Source of the DNA: Massilia sp. MS-15
Lineage (GTDB): Bacteria > Pseudomonadota > Gammaproteobacteria > Burkholderiales > Burkholderiaceae_D
DNA: 64,000 nt
Reading direction: 5' to 3'
Assembly (NCBI RefSeq): GCF_020176695.1
Contig: NZ_JAIWIA010000018.1
Span: 159,334-223,333 of the forward strand
Under the pieces are notes generated by a model that did not search any database, was not told the origin of the DNA, and saw nothing but the letters and a program-made list of their open reading frames with translations. Each line of letters begins with the position of its first letter. The stretch's first letter is position 1. The position numbers and the translations under genes were made by a program. Shown in pieces: positions 42,523 to 52,147 of the stretch.

Positions 42523-44151
42523 ATGCAAGACAATGCGAATCTGACGGTGTTGATCGTCGATCCGAATGGCGGGATGCGGGCAAGCCTGCAGAACATGCTG
42601 AACCAGGCCGGCATCACCCGGGTGGAATCGGCGATCAATGCCGGCATGGCGGTGCGCCAGCTGGCAAGGCGCAGCTACGACATCATCCTGTGCGAATACG
42701 ACCTGGGCGGCCCGCAGGGCGATAGCCAGGATGGCCAGCAGCTGCTGGAAGACCTGCGCCACCACCGCCTGATCACGGCCTCCACCATCTTCATCATGCT
42801 CACCTCCGAGGGCGTGTACGACAAGGTGGTCAGCGCGGCCGAGCTCACCCCGACCGACTACGTGCTGAAACCCTTCACGGTCGACATGCTCGGCAGCCGC
42901 ATCGGGCGCGCGCTGGAGCGCCGCGCCGCCCTGCTCCCGGTCTGGCAGTTGGCGGCCCAGGGCAAGCCGGTCGAGGCGATCCGCGCCTGCGCCACCGCCG
43001 CCATGGCCAGCCCGCGCTATGCGCTCGACTTCCTGCGCCTGAAGGCCGAGCTGCACGTGTCGGTGGGCGAGCATGTCCAGGCCGGCGCGATCTACCGCGA
43101 GGTGCTGGCCGAACGGCCGCTGGGCTGGGCCGGCCTGGGCCTGGCGCGCACCATGGTCGCGCAGGGCCAGTGCGAGGCGGCGCGCGAGCTTCTTCTCGAA
43201 CTGGTGCAGTCCAACCCGCGCCTGATGGCGGCCTACGACCTGCTGGCGCGCTGCCACGAGAAACTGGGCGCGCCGGACGCGGCCCAGGCAACGCTGGAAG
43301 AAGCGGTGTCGATCTCGCCGCACATGGTGCGGCGCCTGCGCAAGCTGGGCGAGCTCGCACTCGAGAACGGCGACGCGCCAGCGGCCGAACGGTCCTTCAA
43401 GCAGGTGGTGAGCAAGGCGCGCCACTCGGAATTCCGCGACCCGGAAGACCACGTCAACCTGGTCAAGGCCATGGTCACGCGCGGCGACGTGCCGGGCGCC
43501 GCCGGCGTGCTCCGCGACATGGAACGCTCGCTGCGCAGCAGTCCGGAACTGGACGCCTGCAAGGCCTATTCCAACGCCCTGCTGCAGGAAAAGATGGGCA
43601 ATGCGCGCGCCGCGGCCAGCGAACTGGAAGCCGCCGCCGGCGCCGCCCGCACGGGCGCCGCACTGTCGCCGCGGCTGCGGATCGGCCTGGCCCAGGCCTG
43701 CCTGGCGCACCGGCTCGACGAGGCGGCATCCGGCGTCATGCTCGACGCCATGCAGGACGCGGCGGGCGCGGTCACCGCCGACCAGGCGATGGATGTGTTC
43801 GTGCGCGCCGGGCGCCCCGACCTGGCCGACGGCATGGGCCATCAGCTGCGCGCACAGGCCCAGATCCTGCTCGGCGTGGCCGACGAGAAGCGCAACATGG
43901 GCGACGTGCGCGGCGCGGTCCAGTCGCTGCTCGAAGCACTCCACCTGGCGCCGGGGAACCTGCAGGTGATGGTGGCGGTGGCCGGCGGCATCCTGCGCCA
44001 GGTGCACGAACTGGGCTGGGACAACGCGCTGGCCGACGTGGCCGCCGGGCAGATCGACAGGCTGCGCGCGGCCGACCCGGGCCACCCGCGCCTGGCCGCC
44101 CTGCTCGAGGAATTCCAGCAGGCCAAGCGCAAGTACGGTATCGCCGGCTGA
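42523..44151 (+). CDS. Atypical receiver-domain protein with TPR repeats
   Basis: 542 residues. Residues 1-125 are a CheY-like receiver: 'LIVDPNGGMRASLQNMLNQAG', 'DIILCEYDLGG', 'FIMLTSEGVYD', 'YVLKPF'. The position that aligns with the phospho-acceptor Asp is Glu58 (CEYD, where CheY has SDWN), while the Thr and Lys switch residues are kept. The rest is about ten TPR-like helical repeats (for example 'AAYDLLARCHEKLGAPDAAQATLEEAVSISP'). No DNA-binding or enzymatic output is present. This receiver-TPR class is known in several proteobacteria with the same Cys-Glu-Tyr-Asp motif. It stands alone and converges with the membrane-protein gene 19 bp away. Confidence 0.85.
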   Translation: MQDNANLTVLIVDPNGGMRASLQNMLNQAGITRVESAINAGMAVRQLARRSYDIILCEYDLGGPQGDSQDGQQLLEDLRHHRLITASTIFIMLTSEGVYDKVVSAAELTPTDYVLKPFTVDMLGSRIGRALERRAALLPVWQLAAQGKPVEAIRACATAAMASPRYALDFLRLKAELHVSVGEHVQAGAIYREVLAERPLGWAGLGLARTMVAQGQCEAARELLLELVQSNPRLMAAYDLLARCHEKLGAPDAAQATLEEAVSISPHMVRRLRKLGELALENGDAPAAERSFKQVVSKARHSEFRDPEDHVNLVKAMVTRGDVPGAAGVLRDMERSLRSSPELDACKAYSNALLQEKMGNARAAASELEAAAGAARTGAALSPRLRIGLAQACLAHRLDEAASGVMLDAMQDAAGAVTADQAMDVFVRAGRPDLADGMGHQLRAQAQILLGVADEKRNMGDVRGAVQSLLEALHLAPGNLQVMVAVAGGILRQVHELGWDNALADVAAGQIDRLRAADPGHPRLAALLEEFQQAKRKYGIAG

Positions 44152-44170
44152 AGCGCGCAGGCGCGGCGCC

Positions 44171-45877
44171 TCAAATGCCGAAGGCCTTCAGGCACGCATC
44201 GACCAGCACCTCGACGGGATTGCGCGCGCGCTTCCCGGCCTGGGCGCTGCGCGGCACCTCCTCGTACAGCACATGGGCGCCCTCCCCCGCCACCTCGTCG
44301 TGGAACAGTGCCTGCCGCCCGGCCAGGTAGGGATAGAATGGTTCGGCCCGCAACGTCCGGTAGCGCGCATGGGCGCTGAAGCCCAGGGTCGCGTCCTGGC
44401 TGATGCTGCGTCCCGCTTCCACGCTTTCCAGCCGCACGCCGCGGCAGCCCTTCACGGCCAGGGTCGCCGGTCCCTCGAAGGCCAGGTAGCGCAGCTGCAG
44501 CGTGAGCCAGGCGTGCAGGCTGGCGAGCCGCCAGTGGCTGCGGATGCGCGGCCGCCGTCCGCCCGGACACAACGCAGCGACGATGCAGCGTGGCTGCAGC
44601 ACCAGCGCCTCGCCGGCACGGATGGTCACCAGCGCCACCTCATCGTAGGGGTCAAGCGTGGAAGACAGGACCAGCTGCGCCGGATGCGCGGCGCGCAGGC
44701 GCTTCAGCATCCACAGCTGCGCGGCCATGCTGGTGAGCCAGTGGCGCGGATCGAACAGCAGCCGGGTCGAGACCTGCAGCCCCTCGGACTGGCTCTGGCA
44801 GAACTCCGGGCGGACCAGCAGTTCGTCGCCCGCGGCGAGCTGCACCGGCAGCGAGACCGCCGCGATCCTGCCGTGCTCCGCCTGCGGCGAGGCAGGATTC
44901 GCCGGGCGCCGCGGGTCGATCACGATGGCCGGCCTGCGCGCGGCGAGCGGCGCCAGCACAAAATAGAAGATGCTGCGGATGGCGAGGGGCGCCAGCAGGA
45001 AGCCGAGCAGGATCCACAGCGCAGGCAGCAGCAAGGGGCGCAAGGCCAGGCCGAGCTTCCACAGCAGGTTGTTGGCGGCGAAGGATTCGGCTTGCTGCAG
45101 CCTGGCGCGCAGGCCGGCACTGGCGGCGTCCACACGCCGCGCGTCGATGCGCAGCAGCGGCAGCTCGCCGGGCGCGGCCACCTGTGCCAGAAGGCGCTGC
45201 TGCGCCTTGACGGCCTGGCTGGCAGCGTTGCTCTCCCAGGCCCGCGTGTTCCTGGCCCGTTCCAGCTGCACCAGGCGCCGATGGGAGGGGGTAAGGGGAA
45301 TCCGGGCGGCGATACCGGCCTCGCCCCGGAAGCGCAACCAGGCAGCCTGCGCTTGCTGGTATGCCGCATATGCCGCCTCGTGCTGCTGGCGCAGCTGGTC
45401 CAGTCGTTGGCGCGCCGCCTCGCGGTTGCCGACGGCCAGTGCATATGCCCGCAGCTGGACCAGGTGCGTCCGGGCCTGGCGCCGCACTTCGAGCTCGGTG
45501 GCGCGCAGGGCTGCCGCCTGCAGGCTTGCCGCTACCGAGCCGGATTCCAGCACCGCGCCGAGCGAGGCTGCCGCCGCCCCTTCCACTTCGCGCCGCGCGA
45601 TGGACGCGTCGAGCGCGGCAATCTCTGCATCGAGCCGGGCGGCTGGCGCTGCGCGCAGCGCGTCGGCACGCGCCGCGACCTCCCCCGTCAGGTCGTGGCG
45701 CCGCGCATCGACGCTCGCCTGCGCTGCGCGCAGCGCCGGCAGCTGGTGCGCGATCTCCTGCACTTGCAGCCATTGCGCGCGCACCCAGGCCAGGCAGGCC
45801 AGCGCGAACAGGATCAAGAGGAACAGGAGCAGCTTGTGCCGCAGGAAGCGCATTACCGCGAGGAAAAGTTGGAGCAC
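44171..45877 (-). CDS. Large membrane-anchored coiled-coil protein of unknown function
   Basis: 568 residues from a GTG at 45877; an ATG at 45853 is equally possible and neither has a good ribosome site. A first membrane segment ('KLLLFLLILFALACLAWV') is followed by about 200 residues of Ala/Arg/Gln-rich predicted coiled coil. Then come one or two more membrane segments ('ALRPLLLPALWILLGFLLAPL'). The last 230 residues are beta-rich, with 'GDELLVRPEFCQSQSEGLQVSTRLLFDPRHWLTSMAAQLWMLKRL', 'AGEALVLQPRCIVAAL' and 'LAVKGCRGVRLE', faintly like AIM24/TRAP-type sandwich domains. No family can be assigned with confidence. The zinc-ribbon gene lies 112 bp upstream on the same strand. Confidence 0.72.
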   Translation of the reverse strand: MLQLFLAVMRFLRHKLLLFLLILFALACLAWVRAQWLQVQEIAHQLPALRAAQASVDARRHDLTGEVAARADALRAAPAARLDAEIAALDASIARREVEGAAAASLGAVLESGSVAASLQAAALRATELEVRRQARTHLVQLRAYALAVGNREAARQRLDQLRQQHEAAYAAYQQAQAAWLRFRGEAGIAARIPLTPSHRRLVQLERARNTRAWESNAASQAVKAQQRLLAQVAAPGELPLLRIDARRVDAASAGLRARLQQAESFAANNLLWKLGLALRPLLLPALWILLGFLLAPLAIRSIFYFVLAPLAARRPAIVIDPRRPANPASPQAEHGRIAAVSLPVQLAAGDELLVRPEFCQSQSEGLQVSTRLLFDPRHWLTSMAAQLWMLKRLRAAHPAQLVLSSTLDPYDEVALVTIRAGEALVLQPRCIVAALCPGGRRPRIRSHWRLASLHAWLTLQLRYLAFEGPATLAVKGCRGVRLESVEAGRSISQDATLGFSAHARYRTLRAEPFYPYLAGRQALFHDEVAGEGAHVLYEEVPRSAQAGKRARNPVEVLVDACLKAFGI

Positions 45878-45989
45878 GCTGTCGGTTATCCGGGAGAAGG
45901 CGGTCGAAACGTCGGTGCGCGCGGCCGCCTGTGCCGCGCCGCCCGGGCCCTATGTTCCCACATGCGCGGATTCCGGGCAGCGCGCGCCC

Positions 45990-46550
45990 TTACTGCCCTT
46001 CGAAGATGCAGCCGACGTAGGCCACGGTCAGCTCCTGCAGGCGCCCCGTATTGCCGATCTCGCCCGGGAAGCGGCGCGCGGTGGCGGCGGCGCAGGCATC
46101 CTCGCGCTCTCGCAGCAGGGCCTTGCAGGCGTGCTCGCTCAGCCCGTACCGGTTGCGCGCGCAGGAATGTTCGAGGCGCCCTGCCAGTTGCGCGAGCAGG
46201 CCCGCATCGACCCGCGATTCCTGCAACGCAGCGTCCAGCGTCGCGACGCCGCGTTCCACATCAGCCCGCCGTTCATGCGCGAGCGCGTCGGCGGGCAGCG
46301 TGGTGTAGCGGCCTTCGACATGACGGTTCAACGCCCATCCGCCAGCCAGGAGGATGAGCGCCAGCAGCAGCCAGCCGAACCGGGTGTTGCGCACCGGGGG
46401 CGGGCTGTGCAGCGGCGACCGCCGGTCGGGCCGCGCGGCGTGCGCGGCCGACCTGGCCCTGCGCGCCGCGCAGCCCGGGCATTGCCACTCGGGTCCGGCG
46501 TCAGCGGGACGCACATGGCTGCATTTCAGGCATATCACTGGCATCGACAT
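45990..46550 (-). CDS. Zinc-ribbon membrane protein of unknown function
   Basis: 186 residues. An N-terminal zinc ribbon with two CxxC pairs ('VICLKCSHVRP' and 'WQCPGCAARR') precedes an Arg/Pro-rich stretch and one membrane segment ('GWLLLALILLAGGWAL'). The C-terminal domain is cysteine-containing ('HSCARNRYGLSEHACKALLRE', 'YVGCIFEGQ') and may form disulfides if periplasmic. Start codons ATG at 46550 or 46544 both have weak sites. Co-directional with the coiled-coil membrane protein downstream; a functional link is only inferred. Convergent-free, adjacent to a divergent cupin gene. Confidence 0.65.
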   Translation of the reverse strand: MSMPVICLKCSHVRPADAGPEWQCPGCAARRARSAAHAARPDRRSPLHSPPPVRNTRFGWLLLALILLAGGWALNRHVEGRYTTLPADALAHERRADVERGVATLDAALQESRVDAGLLAQLAGRLEHSCARNRYGLSEHACKALLREREDACAAATARRFPGEIGNTGRLQELTVAYVGCIFEGQ

Positions 46551-46683
46551 CGGCTCGCAGGGAAAAGCGGCCAGTCTACCTTGCCGGACCCGTGCAGAAA
46601 CGCGTGAATTGTCACCGCCGGCGCGGCCCTGGCCCTGTGCTACATTGGACGCGCCGCACATCATCCGCGCCTAGGAGATGCCC

Positions 46684-47193
46684 ATGAAGAAGCTGATCCC
46701 GCTACTTGCATTGCCCATGTTGGCCGAGGCACACCAGCCCGCACCCCGACCGATCCCGCCCAAGCCCGGTGCCGCATATGCCACCACGACAGCCACGATC
46801 GCCACGCCCGCCAGCAACTACGTCGTCAAGCTCGAACAGATGCAGAAGATCGCGGCGGGAGAAGGCGAGACCATCTACCTGCTCAATGGCGCCACGCACG
46901 GCTTTCGCGGCCTGTCCTTCATCCTCACCGAGACCGCGCCTGGCGGCGGCCCGCCGCTGCATACGCACGACAGCGAGGAGGCGCACGTGCTCACCGCGGG
47001 CACGATGTCCTACGTGGTCGGCGGGCGGCGCTTCGTGGTGTCGGCGCCCTACATCCTGCGGGTGCCGGCGAACACGCCGCATACTTTCATCAATGCAGGC
47101 AGCACGCCGCTACAGCTGACGGCGGTGTTCGACAGTGCCCACTACACGTTTACGCGGGTGGCCGACAATCCGCTGCAGGCGCCCAGGCGCTGA
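46684..47193 (+). CDS. Exported cupin-domain protein
   Basis: 169 residues from the ATG at 46684, which has AGGAG at 6 bases; an ATG at 46678 is too close to that site. A short signal-like N-terminus (KKLIPLLALPMLAEA) is followed by a cupin barrel: 'GGGPPLHTHDSEEAHVLTAGTMSYVVGGRRF' (metal His, His, Glu) and 'VPANTPHTFINAGSTPLQLTAVF' (last His). Cupins have diverse roles; no enzyme activity can be assigned. It is divergent from the zinc-ribbon gene and converges with the alpha/beta hydrolase. Confidence 0.85.
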   Translation: MKKLIPLLALPMLAEAHQPAPRPIPPKPGAAYATTTATIATPASNYVVKLEQMQKIAAGEGETIYLLNGATHGFRGLSFILTETAPGGGPPLHTHDSEEAHVLTAGTMSYVVGGRRFVVSAPYILRVPANTPHTFINAGSTPLQLTAVFDSAHYTFTRVADNPLQAPRR

Positions 47194-47238
47194 GGGAGGA
47201 GCCACGGGCAGGCGTCTCGGTGGCTGCGCGAACGCAAG

Positions 47239-48273
47239 TCAAGCTGGATGTGGATGACGCTTCAAATGTTTCGCGAAAAAGGCAAGGACGCTGGCATGCA
47301 TGCGCTTGTGAAAAGCCTCCCTGTCGAACTCCCTCGGGTCGGCGCACAGGAGCGGCGGAGCCAGCACGCCGCAGGGAACGAGGAAGGAGAAATGAGCGGC
47401 GCCGGGGACCGCGTGAAATTCCGCGCGCGGGCCGAGCGACGCGCGTACCACACCGGTATTGGTGGCATAAGGCACGTGCGTATCCTGTTCGCCGCTCCAG
47501 AGCTGGACCGGCACCGTGACCGCGTCGAGCGCCTCCGGCACCATCAGGAATCCCAGGCCCGGCGCGGCCACTGCGGCGGCCCTGATCCGCGGGTCCGGCG
47601 CGAAGGTATTGCCTTTCACGGCAAGCGCCGGGTCCAGCAAGGGGGAGCGGCCCTCGCGGAACAGTCCGCACACGAATTCGGGCGTCGAGGCGCAATGCTG
47701 TGCGACGCGTCCCAGGTCGGGGCGAGCGCCCAGGGCGGTGAGCACGGTGATGCCGCCGGCGGAAAACCCGTAGGCGCCGATGCGCGCCGGATCGATGCTG
47801 GCACGGCCCTTCCACTGTCGGAGCATGTAGTCGATGGTCGAACGCAATTCGCGGTTGCGTGTGCCAAGCCAGGGCACCGTGCCCGCCGCGCTCTGGTCCT
47901 GGAAATTGTCGCCACTGTGCATTGGGGCCGCGACGACATAGCCGGCGTCGGCCAGCGCCAGCGCCAGGTCGGCGTGGCTGCCAGGACCACCGGCATTGCC
48001 ATGTGAAATCACGACCAGCGGCAGGTCGCGCCCGGCCACCGGCCCCTCGCGCGCCACACGCATCATCCGCAGGCCCAGCCAGGTCGTCGGCTGGGGACGC
48101 GCCGTGGTCGGATACCAGACGCCGACCGTGAACGCACGCCCATCGGCGCCGGTGGCCTGCACAAGATCGAATCCTGCCGGCCGCTCGCTACGCAGGGCGG
48201 TCCAGAAAACGAGGCTGCCCAGCCCGCAGGCCAGGGCGATCAAGAGGTACACCGTGCGGCGAATCCATTTCAT
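47239..48273 (-). CDS. Membrane-anchored or secreted alpha/beta hydrolase
   Basis: 344 residues. A hydrophobic N-terminus ('YLLIALACGLGSLVFWTAL') suggests export or membrane anchoring. The alpha/beta hydrolase core shows 'LPLVVISHGNAGGPGSH' (oxyanion), the nucleophile elbow 'GAYGFSAGGITVL', Asp in 'WSGEQDTHVPY' and His in 'GAAHFSFLVP'. It resembles dienelactone-hydrolase or platelet-activating-factor acetylhydrolase-type esterases. Substrate unknown. Single gene between the cupin and a long oxoprolinase gene. Confidence 0.83.
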   Translation of the reverse strand: MKWIRRTVYLLIALACGLGSLVFWTALRSERPAGFDLVQATGADGRAFTVGVWYPTTARPQPTTWLGLRMMRVAREGPVAGRDLPLVVISHGNAGGPGSHADLALALADAGYVVAAPMHSGDNFQDQSAAGTVPWLGTRNRELRSTIDYMLRQWKGRASIDPARIGAYGFSAGGITVLTALGARPDLGRVAQHCASTPEFVCGLFREGRSPLLDPALAVKGNTFAPDPRIRAAAVAAPGLGFLMVPEALDAVTVPVQLWSGEQDTHVPYATNTGVVRASLGPRAEFHAVPGAAHFSFLVPCGVLAPPLLCADPREFDREAFHKRMHASVLAFFAKHLKRHPHPA

Positions 48274-48446
48274 GGTCGTTGCTCGCAGAGATCGACGGAT
48301 CCGCCATCTTGCGTGCAGACAACTAGCAATGCAAGCGATATCCTAGTTGCATGGAAACGACGCCGTCGCGACGACCCGCACCGGGACGCCGCGGGTCCGC
48401 GGAAAGGGCTTGCCCACCGACCTGACGATCGCGACACGAACTTCCA

Positions 48447-51400
48447 TCAAGGTTTCGGACAGCCAAATCCGCCGCCACCCGGGGTCTCGATCACGAACAT
48501 GTCGCCCGGCGCCATGTCCACCTTGCCGATGTGGCCAAGGATCTCGACCGTCCCGTCGGCGCGCAGCACCGTGTTGCGTCCGCGCTCGCCCGGCTCGCCG
48601 CCCGCCATGCCGAAGGGCGCGTATATCCGGTTATTCGACAGGATCGCGGCCGTCATCGCTTCCAGGAAGCGGATCTCGCGCACACCCCCGTTTCCGCCGC
48701 GCCAGCGTCCCGCGCCGCCCGAACCGTGCCGGATGGCGTAGCTTTCCAGGCGTACCGGAAAGCGAAACTCCAGGATCTCCGGATCAGTCAGGCGCGAGTT
48801 GGTCATGTTGGTCTGCACCACGTCGGTGCCGTCGAAGCCCTCCCCGGCTCCCGAGCCGCCGGCGATGGTCTCGTAGTACTGGTAGCGCGCGTTCCCGAAC
48901 GTGAAGTTGTTCATCGTGCCCTGGCTGGCCGCCATTACGCCGAGCGCGCCGTACAGGGCATTGGTGATGCAGGTCGAGGTCTCGACATTGCCCGACACCA
49001 CCGAGGCCGGATAGTGGGGGTTCAGCATCGACCCCGGCGGGATGACGACCTTCAGCGGCTTGAGGCAGCCGCCGTTGAGCGGGATCTCGTCGCTGACCAG
49101 GGTGCGGAACACATACAGCACCGCCGCCATGCACACGCTCGAGGGGGCGTTGAAATTGTTCGGCAGCTGGCTCGAGGTGCCCGTGAAGTCGATCTCCGCA
49201 CTGCGCGTCGCGCGGTCGACGCGGATCGCCACCTCGATGCGCGCACCGTTGTCGATCTCGTAGCGATAGTGGCCATCCTTTAGCGCCGCGATCACCCGCC
49301 GCACCGCTTCCTCGGCGTTGTCCTGCACATGGCCCATGTAGGCGCGCACCACGTCCAGCCCGAAATGGGCGACCATCCGGCGCAGCTCGTCCACGCCCTT
49401 CTGGTTCGCCGCCACCTGGGCGCGCAGGTCGGCCAGGTTCTGGTCCGGGTTGCGCGCCGGGTAGCGCGCGCCCAGCAGCAGCGCGCGTACCGTGTCCTCG
49501 CGCAGCACGCCGTCCACGCCGTCGACCAGCATGACGTTGTCGATCAGGACGCCCTCCTCGTCGATATGCGTGGAGTCGGGCGGCATCGAGCCCGGCGTGG
49601 TGCCGCCGATGTCCGCATGGTGACCGCGCGAGCCGACGTAGAACAGCAGCTCCTGCCCCGCTTCGTCGAACACGGGCGTGATCACCGTCACGTCCGGCAG
49701 GTGGGTACCGCCGTTGTAGGGGTCGTTCAGCATGTAGACGTCGCCCGCTTTCATGCGTCCGGCGTTCCTGCGCATTACTGCCTTGATGCTCTCGCCCATC
49801 GAGCCCAGGTGCACCGGCATGTGCGGGGCATTGGCCACCAGGCCGCCCTCGGCGTCGAAGATCGCGCAGCTGAAGTCGAGCCGCTCCTTGATGTTGACCG
49901 AATGGGCGGTGTTCTGGAGGCGCAGGCCCATCTGCTCGGCGATCGACATGAACAGGTTGTTGAAGATCTCGAGCATCACCGGGTCGGCCGTGGTGCCGAT
50001 CGCGCGCCGCTCGGGCAGCGCCGCCACGCGCCGCAGCACCAGGTGATTGAACGGGGTGAGCTCGGCCTGCCAGCCCGGCTCCACCACGGTGGTGGCATTC
50101 GCCTCGGCGATGATGGCGGGCCCGCGGATGGTGTCGCCGGGAGCCAGCGCCGTGCGCAGGAATACCCCCGTGTCGCGCCAGGCCCCGCCGCTGTACATGC
50201 GCACCTGCTCGCAATGCGCGGGCGGCGCGTCGCGCCGGATGGCGGGGGGCGGCGCCTCCCCGGGCGCATCCGAGCGGCCGATGGCTTCCACCGACACCGC
50301 TTCCACCACCAGCGCGCGCGCCGGCATCAGGAAGGCATAGCGCCGCTTGTAGGCCTGCTCGAAGGCGGCCTGCATCGCCGCCGCGTCGGCAAAGGGCACG
50401 ACGATGGCCGCGTCGGTTCCTTCGTAGCGCAGGTGCACGCGCTGCAGCACCTCGATGCGCGCGGGCGCCACGCCCTGGGCCAGCAGCCGTTCGCGCGCCT
50501 CGGCGCCCAGCCTCGCCAGGCGCTGCGCCAGCGCGTCGGCGCCCGCCTCTCCCAGGCGCTGCTCGACCGCCTCCTCGCGCATCGCGGTCTGGTCGGCCAG
50601 GCCCATGCCGTAGGCCGACAGCACGCCCGCCAGTGCATGGATGAACACCGTCTTCATGCCCAGCGCATCGGCCACCAGGCAGGCGTGCTGGCCGCCGGCA
50701 CCGCCAAAGCTGGTCAGCGCGTAGCCGGTCACGTCGTGCCCGCGCTGCACCGAGATCTGCTTGATGGCGTTCGCCATGTTGCCGACCGCGATCTGGATGA
50801 AGCCTTCGGCCACGTCTTCCGGCGCCGGGGTGCTGCCGGTGGCGCGTCCGATCTCCTCGGCCAGGCCGCCGAAGCCCGCGCGCACCGCCTCCAGGTCGAG
50901 CGGCGCGTCGCCGCCAGGGCCGAACAGCCGTGGAAAGTGGCGCGGCTGGATCTTGCCGAGCATGACATTGCAGTCGGTGACGGCGAGCGGCCCGCCGCGC
51001 CGGTAGCTGGCCGGGCCCGGGTTGGCGCCGGCGCTGTCCGGGCCGACGCGGTAGCGGGTGCCGTCGAAATGCAGCACAGAACCGCCGCCCGCGGCCACGG
51101 TGTGGATGCTCATCATCGGCGCGCGCATGCGCACGCCCGCCACCTGGGTCTCGAACACGCGTTCGTAGTCGGACAGGTCCTGGCCCGAGAAGTGCGACAC
51201 GTCGGTCGAGGTGCCGCCCATGTCGAAACCGATCACCTGCCGGAAGCCCGCCAGCTGGCTGGCGCGGACCATGCCCACGATGCCGCCGGCCGGCCCGGAC
51301 AGGATGCTGTCCTTGCCCTGGAAGCTGCGCGCATCGGTCAGCCCGCCGCTCGACTGCATGAACTGCAGGCGCACGCCGGGCAGCTCGGCCGCCACCTGGT

Positions 51401-52064
51401 CGACATAGCGGCGCAGGACTGGCGACAGGTAGGCGTCGACCACGGTGGTGTCGCCGCGCGCCACCAGTTTCATCAGGGGGCTGACCGCGTGCGAGCTCGA
51501 TACCTGGGTGTAGCCGATCTCGCGCGCGATGCGGGCCGTGGCCGCCTCGTGCGCCGTGTAGCGGTAGCCGTGCATGAACACGATGGCGATCGCGCGCAGG
51601 CCGCGTTGGTAGGCTGCCTGCAGGGCGGCGCGGGTGGCCGCTTCGTCCAGCGGCTGTACCACCTCGCCGTGCGCGCCCACGCGCTCCTCGACTTCGACGA
51701 CCTCGGTGTAGAGCAGCTCCGGCAGCACGATGTGGCGCTCGAACAGGCGCGGGCGGTTCTGGTAGGCGATGCGCAGCGCGTCGCGAAAGCCGCGCGTGAT
51801 GGCCAGTACCGTCGGCTCGCCCTTGCGCTCGAGCAGCGCATTGGTGGCGACCGTGGTGCCCATCTTGACCGCTTCCAGCGCGCCGGCCGGCAGCGCGTCG
51901 CCCGCGCCCAGCCCCAGCAGGTGGCGGATGCCGGCCACCGCCGCATCGCGGTACTGATCCGGATTCTCGGACAGCAGCTTGTGCGTCACCAGCTGCCCGT
52001 CCGGGCGGCGCGCCACGATGTCGGTGAAGGTACCGCCACGGTCGATCCAGAACTGCCAGTCCAT
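48447..52064 (-). CDS. 5-oxoprolinase / hydantoinase (HyuA-HyuB fusion)
   Basis: 1,205 residues, one chain. N-terminal HyuA half: '[33 protein letters not shown]', '[17 protein letters not shown]', '[14 protein letters not shown]', '[18 protein letters not shown]', '[19 protein letters not shown]'. C-terminal HyuB half from about residue 690: '[42 protein letters not shown]', '[17 protein letters not shown]', '[11 protein letters not shown]', ending 'ETPGGGGFG'. The full-length fused form is the ATP-hydrolysing 5-oxoprolinase of bacteria and eukaryotes, opening 5-oxo-L-proline to glutamate. Related enzymes act on hydantoins, so substrate is a family inference. The frame is open upstream, but the conserved region starts at the ATG at 52064. 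Confidence 0.9.
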   Translation of the reverse strand: MDWQFWIDRGGTFTDIVARRPDGQLVTHKLLSENPDQYRDAAVAGIRHLLGLGAGDALPAGALEAVKMGTTVATNALLERKGEPTVLAITRGFRDALRIAYQNRPRLFERHIVLPELLYTEVVEVEERVGAHGEVVQPLDEAATRAALQAAYQRGLRAIAIVFMHGYRYTAHEAATARIAREIGYTQVSSSHAVSPLMKLVARGDTTVVDAYLSPVLRRYVDQVAAELPGVRLQFMQSSGGLTDARSFQGKDSILSGPAGGIVGMVRASQLAGFRQVIGFDMGGTSTDVSHFSGQDLSDYERVFETQVAGVRMRAPMMSIHTVAAGGGSVLHFDGTRYRVGPDSAGANPGPASYRRGGPLAVTDCNVMLGKIQPRHFPRLFGPGGDAPLDLEAVRAGFGGLAEEIGRATGSTPAPEDVAEGFIQIAVGNMANAIKQISVQRGHDVTGYALTSFGGAGGQHACLVADALGMKTVFIHALAGVLSAYGMGLADQTAMREEAVEQRLGEAGADALAQRLARLGAEARERLLAQGVAPARIEVLQRVHLRYEGTDAAIVVPFADAAAMQAAFEQAYKRRYAFLMPARALVVEAVSVEAIGRSDAPGEAPPPAIRRDAPPAHCEQVRMYSGGAWRDTGVFLRTALAPGDTIRGPAIIAEANATTVVEPGWQAELTPFNHLVLRRVAALPERRAIGTTADPVMLEIFNNLFMSIAEQMGLRLQNTAHSVNIKERLDFSCAIFDAEGGLVANAPHMPVHLGSMGESIKAVMRRNAGRMKAGDVYMLNDPYNGGTHLPDVTVITPVFDEAGQELLFYVGSRGHHADIGGTTPGSMPPDSTHIDEEGVLIDNVMLVDGVDGVLREDTVRALLLGARYPARNPDQNLADLRAQVAANQKGVDELRRMVAHFGLDVVRAYMGHVQDNAEEAVRRVIAALKDGHYRYEIDNGARIEVAIRVDRATRSAEIDFTGTSSQLPNNFNAPSSVCMAAVLYVFRTLVSDEIPLNGGCLKPLKVVIPPGSMLNPHYPASVVSGNVETSTCITNALYGALGVMAASQGTMNNFTFGNARYQYYETIAGGSGAGEGFDGTDVVQTNMTNSRLTDPEILEFRFPVRLESYAIRHGSGGAGRWRGGNGGVREIRFLEAMTAAILSNNRIYAPFGMAGGEPGERGRNTVLRADGTVEILGHIGKVDMAPGDMFVIETPGGGGFGCPKP

Positions 52065-52147
52065 GCCGTCTCCTGCGCTCGAAGCCAAAACGCCTATTGT
52101 AGTCCCGGCGCGCGACCATCCCGCCGAAAATGCGGGACAATACGGCG

